Source: Wenxinia saemankumensis (GTDB lineage: Bacteria > Pseudomonadota > Alphaproteobacteria > Rhodobacterales > Rhodobacteraceae). Taken from it: a stretch of DNA of 64,000 nucleotides. The notes below the pieces were generated by a model. It was not told the DNA's origin. It was given only the letters and a program-made list of their open reading frames with translations, and ran no database searches. Position numbers and translations under genes: made by a program. Of the stretch, positions 36,392 through 46,078 are shown piece after piece (position 1 is the stretch's first letter; each line of letters begins with the position of its first letter). The stretch is from contig NZ_FQYO01000002.1 in the NCBI RefSeq assembly GCF_900141735.1, positions 248,001 through 312,000 on the forward strand, written 5' to 3'.

Positions 36392-37876
36392 TCACCCGGT
36401 CTGCCGCAGTCGCGTCACGGTGCCGTCCCCCGCCTCGCGCCGGCGCAGCCAGGTCGCCACGTCCTCGAAGGGCATCGGCCGGGCGATGCCGTAGCCTTGC
36501 AGGTGTCCGCAGCCGAGCGCGACGAGCATCTCGGCCTCGCCGTCCGTCTCGACCCCCTCGGCGAGGGTCTCGAGTCCCAGCTTCTCGGCCATGACGAGGA
36601 TGGCCGACACCATCTTCTGCTGCTCGGGATCGGTGTCGATATCGGTCACGAAGCTGCGGTCGATCTTGATCCGCTCGATATGGAAGCGGCGGATCGAGGT
36701 GATCGCTGCCTGCCCGGTGCCGAAATCGTCGAGATCGATGCGGCATCCCAGCCGGGCGAAGCTGGCGAGGTTGCGGATCACCGGGTCCTCCTCGCCATGG
36801 GCGACGACGGATTCCAGCACTTCGACCACCAGGCGGTCGGGGGTCAGGTCGTTGCGGTCGATTTCGAACGCGATGCGGTCCGGAAGGCGCGGATCGCAGA
36901 GTTCCTCGGTCGAGAAATTCACCGAGACGCGCGGCACCTGCAGGCCCGCCCGGTCCCAGTCCCGCACCGCGCGGAGGGCCAGCCCGACCATCAGCGCGGC
37001 AAGGCGATCGGCCAGCCCCGCGCGCATCAGGTCGGGCAGGAACTCGCCGGGCGGGACCACGCCGCGGCCCGGCCGGTTCCAGCGGACCAGCGTCTCCATC
37101 CCCGTCAGGGCGCCGGTCGCGGCGGCGACCTGCGGCTGGAACCAGGCGGTGATCTCCCCCCGGTCGAAGGCCTCGATGAGGCGATGGACGATCTGCTCCT
37201 GCTGGCGGAGCCGGCCGGCGATCGCGCCGGAGAAGCTGCGGATCGCCGAGGGGCCGTTGCGATGCGCCTCGTGCGCGGCGTGATCGGCGGCCTGCATCAG
37301 CCGTTCGCCCGAATCGAGTCCCGGCCCGACCGGCAGGGCAAAGCCGATCGACACGGTGGGCGCGATCGCGATGCCCCCGACGGGGACCGTCCCCGACATC
37401 GCCCGCTGCAGGCGCGCGGCGATCTGCATCGCCCCCGACGTGTCGATCTGCCGGTCCCGGACCGACAGCGCCACCGCGAACCGCTCGGGCGCGAGGGGGG
37501 CGCAGGCATCGTCGGGCCGCAGGGCCCCGGCGAGGCGATCGCGCAGGACCGCGATCAGGTCCAGCAGGTCGGGATGCGGCAGGCGCTCGCTCAGCGCGCG
37601 AAAGCCGTCGATCTCCACCACGAGGGCGATCGGGGTCGCGCCCCGGGCCGCGTAGGCCCGGTCGAGCGCCTGCACCGCATCGCCCCGTTGCGCCGGCCGG
37701 GGCGACTGTCCCGTCCCTTCGGCCCCCCGCAAGGCGGCCAGCCAGGCCAGGATCGGTGGCAGCACGAAAAGGGCCGCGGGAACGCCCGCGAAGACGAGCG
37801 CGAGTCCGGCGAAGGTCGCGCCGATGAGGGGCGCGGCGATCCGCCAGTCCGGCCGGGCCCGTCCCGTCCCTTGCAT
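36392..37876 (-). CDS. Membrane-anchored GGDEF-EAL protein, probable c-di-GMP phosphodiesterase
   Basis: The 494-aa product has two N-terminal hydrophobic segments (about residues 13-47), a degenerate GGDEF domain and a C-terminal EAL domain. The GGDEF signature is replaced by APERF, so diguanylate cyclase activity is not expected. The EAL domain reads ETLVRW instead of EALVRW but keeps the other catalytic residues: N in VSVNFS, E in VVEVLES, DD in LDDFGTG, K in IKIDRSF and E in AEGVET. Hydrolysis of c-di-GMP is therefore likely, possibly with GTP-responsive regulation. It is a single-gene unit. Confidence 0.9.
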   Translation of the reverse strand: MQGTGRARPDWRIAAPLIGATFAGLALVFAGVPAALFVLPPILAWLAALRGAEGTGQSPRPAQRGDAVQALDRAYAARGATPIALVVEIDGFRALSERLPHPDLLDLIAVLRDRLAGALRPDDACAPLAPERFAVALSVRDRQIDTSGAMQIAARLQRAMSGTVPVGGIAIAPTVSIGFALPVGPGLDSGERLMQAADHAAHEAHRNGPSAIRSFSGAIAGRLRQQEQIVHRLIEAFDRGEITAWFQPQVAAATGALTGMETLVRWNRPGRGVVPPGEFLPDLMRAGLADRLAALMVGLALRAVRDWDRAGLQVPRVSVNFSTEELCDPRLPDRIAFEIDRNDLTPDRLVVEVLESVVAHGEEDPVIRNLASFARLGCRIDLDDFGTGQAAITSIRRFHIERIKIDRSFVTDIDTDPEQQKMVSAILVMAEKLGLETLAEGVETDGEAEMLVALGCGHLQGYGIARPMPFEDVATWLRRREAGDGTVTRLRQTG

Positions 37877-37935
37877 CGCTCGTCCCTCGCGGCCTGTTGG
37901 TCCGCCCGGTCTAGGCGGCAAGCGTGAGGACCGGG

Positions 37936-38772
37936 TTAACGGGGCGGCGCCTCGCGCAGCAGCGCCGCGAAGTCGAAGAGCTCGCCGTCCAGCAGGTGCG
38001 ACGGCCTGACCTGCGACAGGGCCGAGAACATCTTGCCCCGCCGGCCCGGGCTGCGCCGCTCCCATTCGTCGAGCATCGCCTTGATCTGCTGGCGTTGCAG
38101 CCCGTCCTGGCTGCCGCAGAGGTCGCAGGGGATGATCGGGTAGTCCAGCGCGCGGGCGAATCGCTCGCAATCCTCCTCGGCGACGTGGGCGAGGGGGCGC
38201 AGCACGTGCAGGTCGCCCTCGTCGTTCAGCAACCTGGGCGGCATCGTCGCCAGCTTGCCGCCGTGGAAGAGGTTGAGGAAGAACGTCTCGAGGATGTCGT
38301 CGCGGTGGTGGCCCAGCACCACGGCGCTGCACCCCTCCTCGCGCGCGATGCGGTAGAGGTTGCCGCGCCGCAGGCGCGAGCAGAGCGCGCACATCGTCCG
38401 CCCCGCCGGCACCTTGTCCATCACGATGGAATAGGTGTCCGCATATTCGATCCGGTGCGGCACGCCGCGCGCGCCCAGGAATTCGGGCAGCACCGTCGCG
38501 GGAAAGCCCGGCTGCCCCTGGTCGAGATTGCAGGCCAGGATCTCGACCGGCAGCAGGCCCCGCCATTGCAGCTCGGTCAGCGCAGCGAGCAGGGTGTAGC
38601 TGTCCTTGCCCCCCGACAGGCAGACGAGCCATCTCGCGTCCCGCTCCACCATGGCGTAGCGGTCGAGCGCCTCGCGCACGTTCGCCACGATCCGCTTGCG
38701 GAGCTTCTTGAACTCCGTGGTCTTGGGCGCCCCGGCGAAGAGCGGGTGGATGTCGTCGGTCTGATCCAGCAT
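37936..38772 (-). CDS. ttcA: tRNA 2-thiocytidine synthetase TtcA
   Basis: TtcA (278 aa) makes 2-thiocytidine at position 32 of some tRNAs, with a [4Fe-4S] cluster. The PP-loop SGGKDS is at residues 53-58, and the two cluster-binding pairs CALC and CDLC are present, with LGHHRDD. I chose ATG 38772; a TTG 36 bp upstream would extend it. The start region is divergent from the GST gene with under 50 bp between. Confidence 0.93.
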   Translation of the reverse strand: MLDQTDDIHPLFAGAPKTTEFKKLRKRIVANVREALDRYAMVERDARWLVCLSGGKDSYTLLAALTELQWRGLLPVEILACNLDQGQPGFPATVLPEFLGARGVPHRIEYADTYSIVMDKVPAGRTMCALCSRLRRGNLYRIAREEGCSAVVLGHHRDDILETFFLNLFHGGKLATMPPRLLNDEGDLHVLRPLAHVAEEDCERFARALDYPIIPCDLCGSQDGLQRQQIKAMLDEWERRSPGRRGKMFSALSQVRPSHLLDGELFDFAALLREAPPR

Positions 38773-38819
38773 GTCGCGCGGGATAGACCCCGGCGCCCCT
38801 CCCGGCAATAGTGGCGCGC

Positions 38820-39452
38820 ATGATCGACCTCTACACCTGGACGACGCCGAACGGCCGCAAGGTCTCGCTCCTGCTGGAGGAGCTGGGCGTACCCTACCGC
38901 GTCCACGCCATCGACATCGGCAAGGATGAGCAGTTCGACCCGGCCTTCCTGAAGGTCTCGCCCAACAACAAGATCCCCGCGATCCGCGACGGTGACGTGA
39001 CCCTGATGGAGAGCGGGGCGATCCTGCTCTACCTCGCCACGACGCACGGGCGGTTCCTCGCCGAGGGCGTGGAGTACTGGCGCATGATGGAATGGCTCAT
39101 GTGGCAGATGGGCGGGCTGGGGCCCATGCTCGGGCAGGTCCACCATTTCGCGCACTACAACCCCGGCAGGGCGCCCTATGCCGAGGCGCGCTATTCGGCC
39201 GAGGCGCGGCGGCTCTATTCCGTGCTCGACGGGCGGCTGGACGGGCGCGACTTCCTCGCCGGGGACGGCCCGGGCGCCTACACGATCGCCGACATGGCCT
39301 GCTGGCCCTGGGTGTCGCGCTTCGAATGGCAGGGCATCGACCTCGCCGAATATCCGGCGGTGCGCGACTGGTATCTCAGGATCGCCGAGCGGCCGGCGAC
39401 GGCGCGGGGCTACCATGTCCCGCATTTCGTCAGCGACATTCCGATGCCGTAG
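38820..39452 (+). CDS. Glutathione S-transferase family protein (YfcG/Ure2-like)
   Basis: A 210-aa GST with the N-terminal thioredoxin-fold motif [23 protein letters not shown] and [20 protein letters not shown] (Glu-Ser for glutathione binding) and a helical C-terminal domain with [12 protein letters not shown]. The TPNGRKV type points to the Nu-class/YfcG group, which has disulfide-bond reductase activity. GTG 38811 is an alternative start. Confidence 0.88.
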   Translation: MIDLYTWTTPNGRKVSLLLEELGVPYRVHAIDIGKDEQFDPAFLKVSPNNKIPAIRDGDVTLMESGAILLYLATTHGRFLAEGVEYWRMMEWLMWQMGGLGPMLGQVHHFAHYNPGRAPYAEARYSAEARRLYSVLDGRLDGRDFLAGDGPGAYTIADMACWPWVSRFEWQGIDLAEYPAVRDWYLRIAERPATARGYHVPHFVSDIPMP

Positions 39453-39537
39453 GCGGCGCCGCGCAGGGGGAGAGCGCCCGGGGAGGGCGCTCGGGGCGAC
39501 TTTCCGGGCCCCCGGTCCCGGCACGGTCCGCGCGCCG

Positions 39538-40605
39538 TCAGGCCGGTTGCGGCGCCTCGGCCAGCATCTCGCGCACCATCGGGATGACCCGCGTGCCGTA
39601 GAGCTCGATATTCCGCATCAGCGCGTCATGCGGCAGCGTGCCGTGGCTGTACTTCATGTCGAAGCGCTGCAGACCCAGCGCCCGCACCGTCCCCGCGATC
39701 TTGCGCGCGACCGTCTCGGGCGCGCCGACATGCAGCGCGCCGGTCGCGATCTCGCCCTGGAACTGCTCGCGGCTCATCGGGCGCCATCCCCGCTCGCGGC
39801 CGATCCGGGCCATCATGTCGCGGTAATGGGGCCAGAGGATCTCGGCCGCCTCCTCGTCCGTATCGGCCACGAAGCCCGGGGAATGCACGCCCAGCGGGCG
39901 CGGCGCCTCGCCCGCCTCGGTCCAGGCGCGGGCGTAGAGGTCGGCGAAGGGGCGGAACCGGGCGGGGCTGCCGCCGATGATCGCCAGCATCACCGGCATT
40001 CCGAAGGAGACGGCGCGCAGCACGCTTTCGGGGCTGCCGCCGACGCCGATCCAGGTCGGGATGCCGCCCTCGGGCGGGCGGGGGAAGACGGCCTGCTTCT
40101 TCAGGCCGGGCCGCACGCTGCCCTGCCACGTCACCTTGTCCGAGCGCAGCAGCGCGGCGAAGAGGTCGAGCTTTTCCGAGAAGAGCCGCTCGTAATCCGA
40201 CAGCTCGTAGCCGAAGAGCGGAAAGCTCTCGGTGAACGAGCCCCGGCCGAGGATCGCTTCGGCCCGCCCCCCGCTCAGGGCCGCGACAGTCGAGAACCGC
40301 TGGAAGACCCGCACCGGATCGTCCGAGGACAGCACGGTCACGGCCGAGCCGAGGCGGATGCGCCGGGTGCGCACGGCGAGGGCCGCCAGCATCGTCTCGG
40401 GGGTGGAGATGGCGAAGTCGGCGCGGTGATGCTCGCCGAGGCCGAGGAAATCGACACCGCTCTCGTCGGCGAGGATTCCTTCCGCCAGCACGTTGCGCAG
40501 GACCTCGTCCTGCGGCAGCGTCGTGCCGCCCGGGCCGCGCGTCACGTCGCCGAACGTGTCGAGGCCGAGTTCGAGCGTGGCGGGGTCGAAGGTGGGGGCG
40601 GTCAT
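39538..40605 (-). CDS. LLM-class flavin-dependent oxidoreductase
   Basis: The 355-aa protein belongs to the luciferase-like monooxygenase family, FMN- or F420-dependent TIM-barrel enzymes. Seen are LGLGEHHRADFAISTPETMLAALA, IRLGSAVTVLSSDDPVRV, LSGGRAEAILGRGSF and a C-terminal IPMVREML helix. Substrate unknown. ATG 40605 has GAGAGGA upstream and is preferred over 40623. Confidence 0.9.
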   Translation of the reverse strand: MTAPTFDPATLELGLDTFGDVTRGPGGTTLPQDEVLRNVLAEGILADESGVDFLGLGEHHRADFAISTPETMLAALAVRTRRIRLGSAVTVLSSDDPVRVFQRFSTVAALSGGRAEAILGRGSFTESFPLFGYELSDYERLFSEKLDLFAALLRSDKVTWQGSVRPGLKKQAVFPRPPEGGIPTWIGVGGSPESVLRAVSFGMPVMLAIIGGSPARFRPFADLYARAWTEAGEAPRPLGVHSPGFVADTDEEAAEILWPHYRDMMARIGRERGWRPMSREQFQGEIATGALHVGAPETVARKIAGTVRALGLQRFDMKYSHGTLPHDALMRNIELYGTRVIPMVREMLAEAPQPA

Positions 40606-40713
40606 GGCTTGGTCCTCTCGCACGGGCGCCCTCCGAACTAGGCGCCCGGTCCGGACCGCGCCAGACGAAGCCGCGCACGGCAGCTGTGCGGGGCCCCCGC
40701 CCCGGGACGGGTC

Positions 40714-41241
40714 TCAGCGCGGTGCCTTGCCCAGCAGCGGCGCATTCGAGCAGGTCAGCGGGTCGCGGGGCGCGGCATAGGACAGGAGCGGCGTGTCCCA
40801 GAAGATCGTGCTCTCCGCCTGGTAGACCCCGTCGACGCAGACGTCCTGCCCGCCATTGCCGGCGTTGAAGCCGAAGCCCGGAGAGCCGCAATCGTCGACA
40901 TAGCCGTCGGCGTTCCACATCTGGTAGAGGCCGTCGCCCGTATCCCCCAGATAGAACCGCCCCTCGGCGGCGTTGTAGCGCAAGAGCCAGCTGCGCGGTG
41001 GCGCGGCGGGGTCGAGCGTCCATGACCCCAGCGGGGCGCCGTCGCGGAAGCCCTCGATCGACATCGCCGTCACGTCGCCCTCGCCGACGAAGGTCGCGGT
41101 GGCGAGGCTGTCGGGAAAGGTGAAGCTGCCCGTCATCGTGTAGCCGCCCTCGCCACGCCAGCAGAGGTGGCGGGTCTCGGCCGCGCCCGGCCCGGCGAGC
41201 AGCGCGAGCAGCAGCGCGGCAAGAGGGGCGCGGCGCGTCAT
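40714..41241 (-). CDS. Secreted hypothetical protein after folC
   Basis: A 175-aa protein with a clear signal peptide (MTRRAPLAALLLALLAGPGAA, cleavage near GAA-ET), then a Gly/Asp/Tyr-rich beta-type region with several Cys (LCWRG, DDCGSPG, DVCVDG, LTCSN) that may form disulfides in the periplasm. I do not recognise a family. The ATG overlaps the folC stop (ATGA), so it is cotranscribed with accD-folC. Confidence 0.78.
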   Translation of the reverse strand: MTRRAPLAALLLALLAGPGAAETRHLCWRGEGGYTMTGSFTFPDSLATATFVGEGDVTAMSIEGFRDGAPLGSWTLDPAAPPRSWLLRYNAAEGRFYLGDTGDGLYQMWNADGYVDDCGSPGFGFNAGNGGQDVCVDGVYQAESTIFWDTPLLSYAAPRDPLTCSNAPLLGKAPR

Positions 41242-42554
41242 CCGTTCACCCGCTTGACGTGACCGGCGAGGTAGAGCGAGCCGCAGATCAGGATGCGCGC
41301 GCCGGGATGGGCGCGGGCGATCGCCGCGACGGCCGCCTCCACCCCGTCCGCGATGTCGGCCGTCAGGCCCACGGCCCGGGCCCGCTCCGCCGTCTCTTCG
41401 GCAGGGATCGTCGCGCTCTCGCCCGGGATGGACACCCCCGTCAGGCTTTCGGCCACGCCCGCGAGCGGGCGCAGGTAGCCGGCGATGTCCTTGGTGTTCA
41501 GCATGCCGCAGATCAGGTGGACCGGCCGGGGGGGCAGGGCGCGCAGGCTGGCCGCGACTACCTCTCCGGCCGCAGGATTGTGGCCGCCGTCGAGCCAGAG
41601 CTCGCAGCTCCCCGCCAGATCGACCAGCGGCCCGGCGGTCAGACGCTCCATCCGCGCGGGCCATTCGGCGCGGGTGACGGCAGCCTCGCTGGCCTCGGCC
41701 CCGAATCCCAGCGCCCGCAGGGCGACCACCGCCATCCCGGCATTGCCGACCTGGTGCGGCCCGACCAGCCGGGGCAGGGGCAGGTCGACGAGCCCGGTCT
41801 CGTCCTGCACGATCAGGCGCCCCCGCTCCTCGGCCGCGTGCCAGTGCTGGCCGTGGACCAGCAGCGGGGCGCCGACCCGCGCGGCGCGATCCTCGATCAC
41901 GCGCAGCGCCTCGTCCTTCTGCGGGCCGACGATGCAGGTCACGCCGCGCTTGAGGATGCCGGCCTTCTCGCCCGCGATCGCGCCCAGCGTGTCGCCGAGA
42001 TAGGACTGGTGGTCGAGATCGACCGGGGTGATGATCGTGAGCGCGGGCCTCTCGACCACGTTCGTGGCGTCGAGCCGCCCGCCGAGCCCGACCTCGAGCA
42101 GCGCCCAGTCCGCCGGCGCCTCGGCCATCGCCAGAAGGGCGGCTGCGGTCGTCGCCTCGAAATAGGTGATGGGATCGGGCCCGTTCGCCGCCACGCAGCG
42201 GTCGAGCACGCCGGCGAGGGCCGGCTCGGGGATGATCTCGCCCGCCAGCCGGATCCGCTCGTGGAACCGGGCGAGATGGGGCGAGGTGTAGGCGTGGACG
42301 CGGGTCCCGGCCCCCTCGAGCCCGGCACGCAGCATGGCGAGGGTCGAGCCCTTGCCGTTCGTGCCCGCGATATGGATCACCGGCGGCAGGCGGCGCTCGG
42401 GATGGTCCAGCGCCGCGAGCAGGCGATGCATCCGGTCGAGCGAGAGGTCGATCACCTTGGGGTGGAGCGTCATCATCCGCTCCAGCAGCGCATCCGAGAC
42501 GGGCGCCGCGATCCGGTCCGGCGCGGCCTCCGCCGGGAGGGACGGGCCGGACAT
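41238..42554 (-). CDS. folC: Dihydrofolate/folylpolyglutamate synthase
   Basis: FolC (438 aa) adds glutamate to dihydropteroate and folates. Mur-ligase fold motifs are HIAGTNGKGST (ATP P-loop), TSPHL-RFHERI, LEVGLGGRLDATN, and DGGHNP in the C-terminal domain. It lies 5 bp downstream of accD, the common accD-folC arrangement. Normal length. Confidence 0.95.
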   Translation of the reverse strand: MSGPSLPAEAAPDRIAAPVSDALLERMMTLHPKVIDLSLDRMHRLLAALDHPERRLPPVIHIAGTNGKGSTLAMLRAGLEGAGTRVHAYTSPHLARFHERIRLAGEIIPEPALAGVLDRCVAANGPDPITYFEATTAAALLAMAEAPADWALLEVGLGGRLDATNVVERPALTIITPVDLDHQSYLGDTLGAIAGEKAGILKRGVTCIVGPQKDEALRVIEDRAARVGAPLLVHGQHWHAAEERGRLIVQDETGLVDLPLPRLVGPHQVGNAGMAVVALRALGFGAEASEAAVTRAEWPARMERLTAGPLVDLAGSCELWLDGGHNPAAGEVVAASLRALPPRPVHLICGMLNTKDIAGYLRPLAGVAESLTGVSIPGESATIPAEETAERARAVGLTADIADGVEAAVAAIARAHPGARILICGSLYLAGHVKRVNG

Positions 42555-42559
42555 CGCGA

Positions 42560-43558
42560 TCAGCCCTTGTCGCCCGCCGGCGCGGTCTCGCCCGAGCCGG
42601 AGGGGGCGGGCGCCTCGGCGCCCTCGGCCGCCGCCTCGCCCTCGTGCAGGGCGGTGCTGGCGGGGCTCTCCAGCGTGGCCGGGGCGGGCAGGTCGCCCAT
42701 CACGGCCGGCGGCTCCTTCAGCAGCATCCGCACGATCGAGATCAGCTCGTCCCGCAGCTGGCCGCGCGGCGTCACCCGGTCGAGCATCCCGTGGTCGAGC
42801 AGGTATTCGGCGCGCTGGAACCCCTCGGGCAGCTTCTCGCGGATCGTCTGCTCGATCACGCGCGGCCCGGCAAAGCAGATCAGCGCCCCCGGCTCGGCGA
42901 TCTGCACGTCGCCCAGCATCGCGTAGCTGGCCGTGACCCCGCCCGTCGTCGGATGCGTCAGCACCACGATGTAGGGCAGGTTCGCCTCCTTGAGCATCTG
43001 CACCGCGACCGTGGTCCGCGGCATCTGCATGAGCGAGAGGATCCCCTCCTGCATGCGGGCGCCCCCGGCGGCCGAGAACAGGACGAGCGGGCACCTGCGC
43101 TCCACCGCGCGCTCGGCGGCGGCGATGATGGCATTGCCGACATACATGCCCATCGAGCCGGCCATGAACGAGAAGTCCTGGCCCGCCGCGACGATCCGGG
43201 TCCGGCCCATCTCGCCCTCGGCGACGAGCATCGCCTCGCGCTCCTCGGTGGTGCGGCGGGCCTCCTTCAGCCGGTCGGTGTACTTCTTGCCGTCCCGGAA
43301 GCCGAGCGGATCGGCGATCGGCTCCGGCACCGCCACCTCGGTGAAGATGCCGCCGTCGAACAGGGCGGTGAATCGGGCGCGCGGCGTGATCGCCATGTGA
43401 TGCCCGCAATTTGTGCAGACGTTCAGGTTCTCGGCCAGCTCGCGGTGGAACAGCATCGTCCCGCACTCGTCGCACTTCGTCCACAGGTTCTCGGGCACTT
43501 CGCGGCGCGAGAAGATCGAGTTGATCCGGGGGCGGACGTAGTTCGAAATCCAGTTCAT
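42560..43558 (-). CDS. accD: Acetyl-CoA carboxylase carboxyltransferase beta subunit
   Basis: AccD (332 aa) forms the carboxyltransferase with AccA in fatty-acid synthesis. The four-Cys zinc ribbon (CDEC and CTNC pairs) is followed by the crotonase-like fold with [13 protein letters not shown] and [15 protein letters not shown]. The last ~45 residues are an Ala/Pro/Glu-rich tail, a clade-type extension. ATG 43558 begins the family sequence [10 protein letters not shown]. Confidence 0.96.
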   Translation of the reverse strand: MNWISNYVRPRINSIFSRREVPENLWTKCDECGTMLFHRELAENLNVCTNCGHHMAITPRARFTALFDGGIFTEVAVPEPIADPLGFRDGKKYTDRLKEARRTTEEREAMLVAEGEMGRTRIVAAGQDFSFMAGSMGMYVGNAIIAAAERAVERRCPLVLFSAAGGARMQEGILSLMQMPRTTVAVQMLKEANLPYIVVLTHPTTGGVTASYAMLGDVQIAEPGALICFAGPRVIEQTIREKLPEGFQRAEYLLDHGMLDRVTPRGQLRDELISIVRMLLKEPPAVMGDLPAPATLESPASTALHEGEAAAEGAEAPAPSGSGETAPAGDKG

Positions 43559-43615
43559 CGGCGCGCGGATCCTCGGGGTTCGGGACGTGTCTGCGGGCCG
43601 GGGCCCGGTCCGGGC

Positions 43616-43644
43616 GAGATAGGCCGGGCGGGGCGGATTTGCAA
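43616..43644 (-). promoter_or_regulatory. accD-folC promoter
   Basis: On the minus strand TTGCAA (43644-43639) and TATCTC (43621-43616) are 17 bp apart, 58 bp before accD. Confidence 0.6.
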
Positions 43645-43988
43645 TTGCCGGCCCGGGCCGGGCCACGCGCGCGCTTGCCCCGCGGCGGGCGGGCGGCGGG
43701 GACGGGTCGAGGTATCTGAATCCCTGCGAAGGGACCGGGGCGGCGCGCCGTGGACGAGGGGGCGGGATGCGCCCCCTCAACCCCCGAGCGGTCCGGTCTT
43801 CCGGCGCGAGGCGGGGTTCCTCATGCGGGGCCGGGCACTCCGGGCGGGGGCGGGTCCCCGCGCGCGGCGAGGGGGGGCGAGGATCGGGCCCGAGCCGGCG
43901 CGGTGCGGCGGCGCCGGTCCGGCTGCCGGGGGGGAGGATGGGCCGGGGGCCCGCCTTGGCGGAGGAGCCGACATCCGCCCAGGGGAGG
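43645..43988. other. Noncoding GC-rich region upstream of accD
   Basis: With the accD leader this is a 430 bp gap. It is very GC-rich, with long spurious open frames on both strands that lack family-like composition. Apart from the accD promoter I see no gene, RNA or clear terminator. Confidence 0.5.
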
Positions 43989-44390
43989 TCAGCTCTCGGC
44001 GCAGTGGCGGCGGAAGGCGCGTTTCAGCAGGTCGAGCTCGGCCCGCAGCAGGTCGATCTCGGCGCGCAGGTCGTGGGCCAGCGGCTCGCCCACGACGAGG
44101 GTGAACGTGTTGAGGACCGCGCCCTCCCCTTGCGCCCCACCGATGCCGGCAGCGGCCCCGAGGTCGCGGACGACGAAGGTCTGCACGCCGTCGGCGATCA
44201 GCGCCGGCGGGATCGGCAGGCGCAGCGCCCATTCCCCGGGGGAGAGCTCGTGCATCTCAAGCCCCGGCACCGCCTCGCCGAGATGGCTGACCTCGAGCCT
44301 GGGCGGCGCCTCGGCGCGGCCCGACCGGGTGAGCACCGCCTCCCACGTGCCGCCGGCGATCCGGGTCCGGGTCAGAATCGGGTCGGACAT
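43989..44390 (-). CDS. Conserved hypothetical protein next to DUF6478 gene
   Basis: A 133-aa protein ([20 protein letters not shown]) with a beta-rich N-terminal part and a C-terminal helix [20 protein letters not shown] that may form a coiled coil. Three-residue Cys content is low and there is no signal peptide. It lies 16 bp downstream of the DUF6478 gene, so the two are likely an operon. Function unknown. Confidence 0.75.
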   Translation of the reverse strand: MSDPILTRTRIAGGTWEAVLTRSGRAEAPPRLEVSHLGEAVPGLEMHELSPGEWALRLPIPPALIADGVQTFVVRDLGAAAGIGGAQGEGAVLNTFTLVVGEPLAHDLRAEIDLLRAELDLLKRAFRRHCAES

Positions 44391-44406
44391 GACAGGTTCC
44401 TGTTCG

Positions 44407-45180
44407 TCAGATGTCGGCCCGGGGCAGGCGGGCGAAGGTCAGGTCGCGCAGCGTGACCTGGTTCATCTCGGGCCCCTCGAAGATCAGGTCGAGCCACATC
44501 CGCTCGGCCCGGCGCTCGTCGAGGCGGGTATAGGCCAGGTCGAACTCGACATGGACCTGGTCCTGTCCCCGGGGCAGCTCGCGCACGATCTGCTCGACAT
44601 TCGGACCGTGCTTGACGTTCAGCCGGGCGAAGATCTCGAGCGGGCGCTCGGTCTCGACCAGCGTGTCGAGGCGGATCAGGTGCCGCTTGCGCAACCCCTC
44701 GGCGGCGGTCTCGGGCAGCTCCACCACGAGGCTGAGATACGAGCCGTCGAAGCGGAACACGTCGAGCCGCAGACCGAACGGGGCGAGGTCGGTCTCGCGC
44801 TGGTTGCGGACCTGGCGGAGCGTCAGTTCGCGCAGGGGGCAATCGTGGTGAAGCGCCACCTCGTCGCCCAGCGGCATCCGCCCCTCGATCCCGACCGCGC
44901 CGCGGACCGGCAGCGGACTGCGCCAGATCGCCGGACGCCAGGACCAGTCGGTGCCGGGCGGACGGGCGAAGGCGGCGGACCCGATCCGGGGCAGGGCGAG
45001 GCGGCTGTCGGCCACCGCGATCACCTCGCCCAGGTGATGGACGAGCCGGCCCGCGACCTGCCGCTGCCGGTGCAGGGCGGACAGTTCGGCCCGGGGCGCG
45101 CGCCGCGCGGCGCGGGCCCAGCGTGCCAGCGTGCCGCGGTTCAGCAGCCGCGTCAGGGGACCGTCGTCGCGTCGTGCCAT
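44407..45180 (-). CDS. DUF6478 family protein
   Basis: The 257-aa protein resembles what I remember as DUF6478, common in Rhodobacteraceae. Family-like stretches are LPRIGSAAFARPPGTDWSWRP, HHDCPLRELTLRQVRN, LAPFGLRLDVFRFDGSYLSL and EMNQVTLRDLTFARLPRADI near the end. No catalytic motif is recognised. ATG 45180 (MARRDDGPL) is chosen as the frame above it is low-complexity. Confidence 0.85.
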   Translation of the reverse strand: MARRDDGPLTRLLNRGTLARWARAARRAPRAELSALHRQRQVAGRLVHHLGEVIAVADSRLALPRIGSAAFARPPGTDWSWRPAIWRSPLPVRGAVGIEGRMPLGDEVALHHDCPLRELTLRQVRNQRETDLAPFGLRLDVFRFDGSYLSLVVELPETAAEGLRKRHLIRLDTLVETERPLEIFARLNVKHGPNVEQIVRELPRGQDQVHVEFDLAYTRLDERRAERMWLDLIFEGPEMNQVTLRDLTFARLPRADI

Positions 45181-45289
45181 GTCGCGTGTGATCCGCCCCG
45201 TTCCCCTCGCGCCCGGCCCGGCCCCCGGGGGGGCGGCGCCGCGCCGGATCGTCCCGGATTCGCACCGGCCCCGCAAGCGCCCGTCCGCC

Positions 45290-45955
45290 TCAGCCGGCGA
45301 ATTGCTCCGCCACGAGGCCGCCGCTGACGGTGTTCGCCTGCCGCAGACGGGTCACCGTGGCCATCAGCACGCCGCGTCCCGCCTCGACCTCCAGCCCGCC
45401 GCGGACGAAGCCGCGCACGCTCACCGTCGTCAGCCGGCCCGACAGGTCGAGAAAGGCCCGCCACTCGGCGCTCTCGCGCCCGTCCGGGCTGCGTCGGCCG
45501 TGAAACCGCACGATGACGAGGCCGGGGCTTTCCTCGATCGAATCGGTCACGACGGGATTGCCGTCGGAGGACAGCATCGCGCCGCCCTCCGGCGTGGCGA
45601 GCAGCGTGGCGAGCGCGGCCTCGTTCCCCGCCACGGCCGCGCTGCCGCGGCCCCCGGCCTGGAGCGAGACGAAAGCGTCGCTCCCGGCCCCGAGGGTGGC
45701 GCCGGTCAGCCGGCCGCAGCCGACGAAGGCGGCGTAGCCCTCGGCCGGGCGGCTGGCCATCCGTTCGGTGCAGTAGCCCGACGGGCCGAGCGCGACGAGC
45801 GCCGGCCCCGCCCAGCCGCCGAACATCCGCACGCTCTCCTCCCCCGCCCGGGGCAGGAGCGAGAGGGACAGGGGCGGCGCGCCCCCGCCGCCGCACCCGA
45901 CCAGGGCGAGGCCGGCGGCGAGCAGCGGGGCGAGGAACGGGCGCGGAAGGGGCAT
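45290..45955 (-). CDS. Putative lipoprotein
   Basis: A 221-aa product with a lipoprotein signal (LLAAGLALVGC, lipidated Cys about residue 20), then GGGG and a beta-rich domain without recognised family. It probably sits in the outer or inner membrane facing the periplasm. It lies upstream of the DUF6478 gene on the same strand with a 109 bp gap. ATG 45955 starts the signal sequence. Confidence 0.78.
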   Translation of the reverse strand: MPLPRPFLAPLLAAGLALVGCGGGGAPPLSLSLLPRAGEESVRMFGGWAGPALVALGPSGYCTERMASRPAEGYAAFVGCGRLTGATLGAGSDAFVSLQAGGRGSAAVAGNEAALATLLATPEGGAMLSSDGNPVVTDSIEESPGLVIVRFHGRRSPDGRESAEWRAFLDLSGRLTTVSVRGFVRGGLEVEAGRGVLMATVTRLRQANTVSGGLVAEQFAG

Positions 45956-46078
45956 CGGCGGGGACTCGCGTCGGACAGGGACGGGGGCAGGAACGGGGGG
46001 CAGGAACGGCTTCGGGCGGGTGCGGCGCCCGGGCCGGCCATAGCGGCCCTCCTGACGATGGGGCAACCCCGCCCGGCG

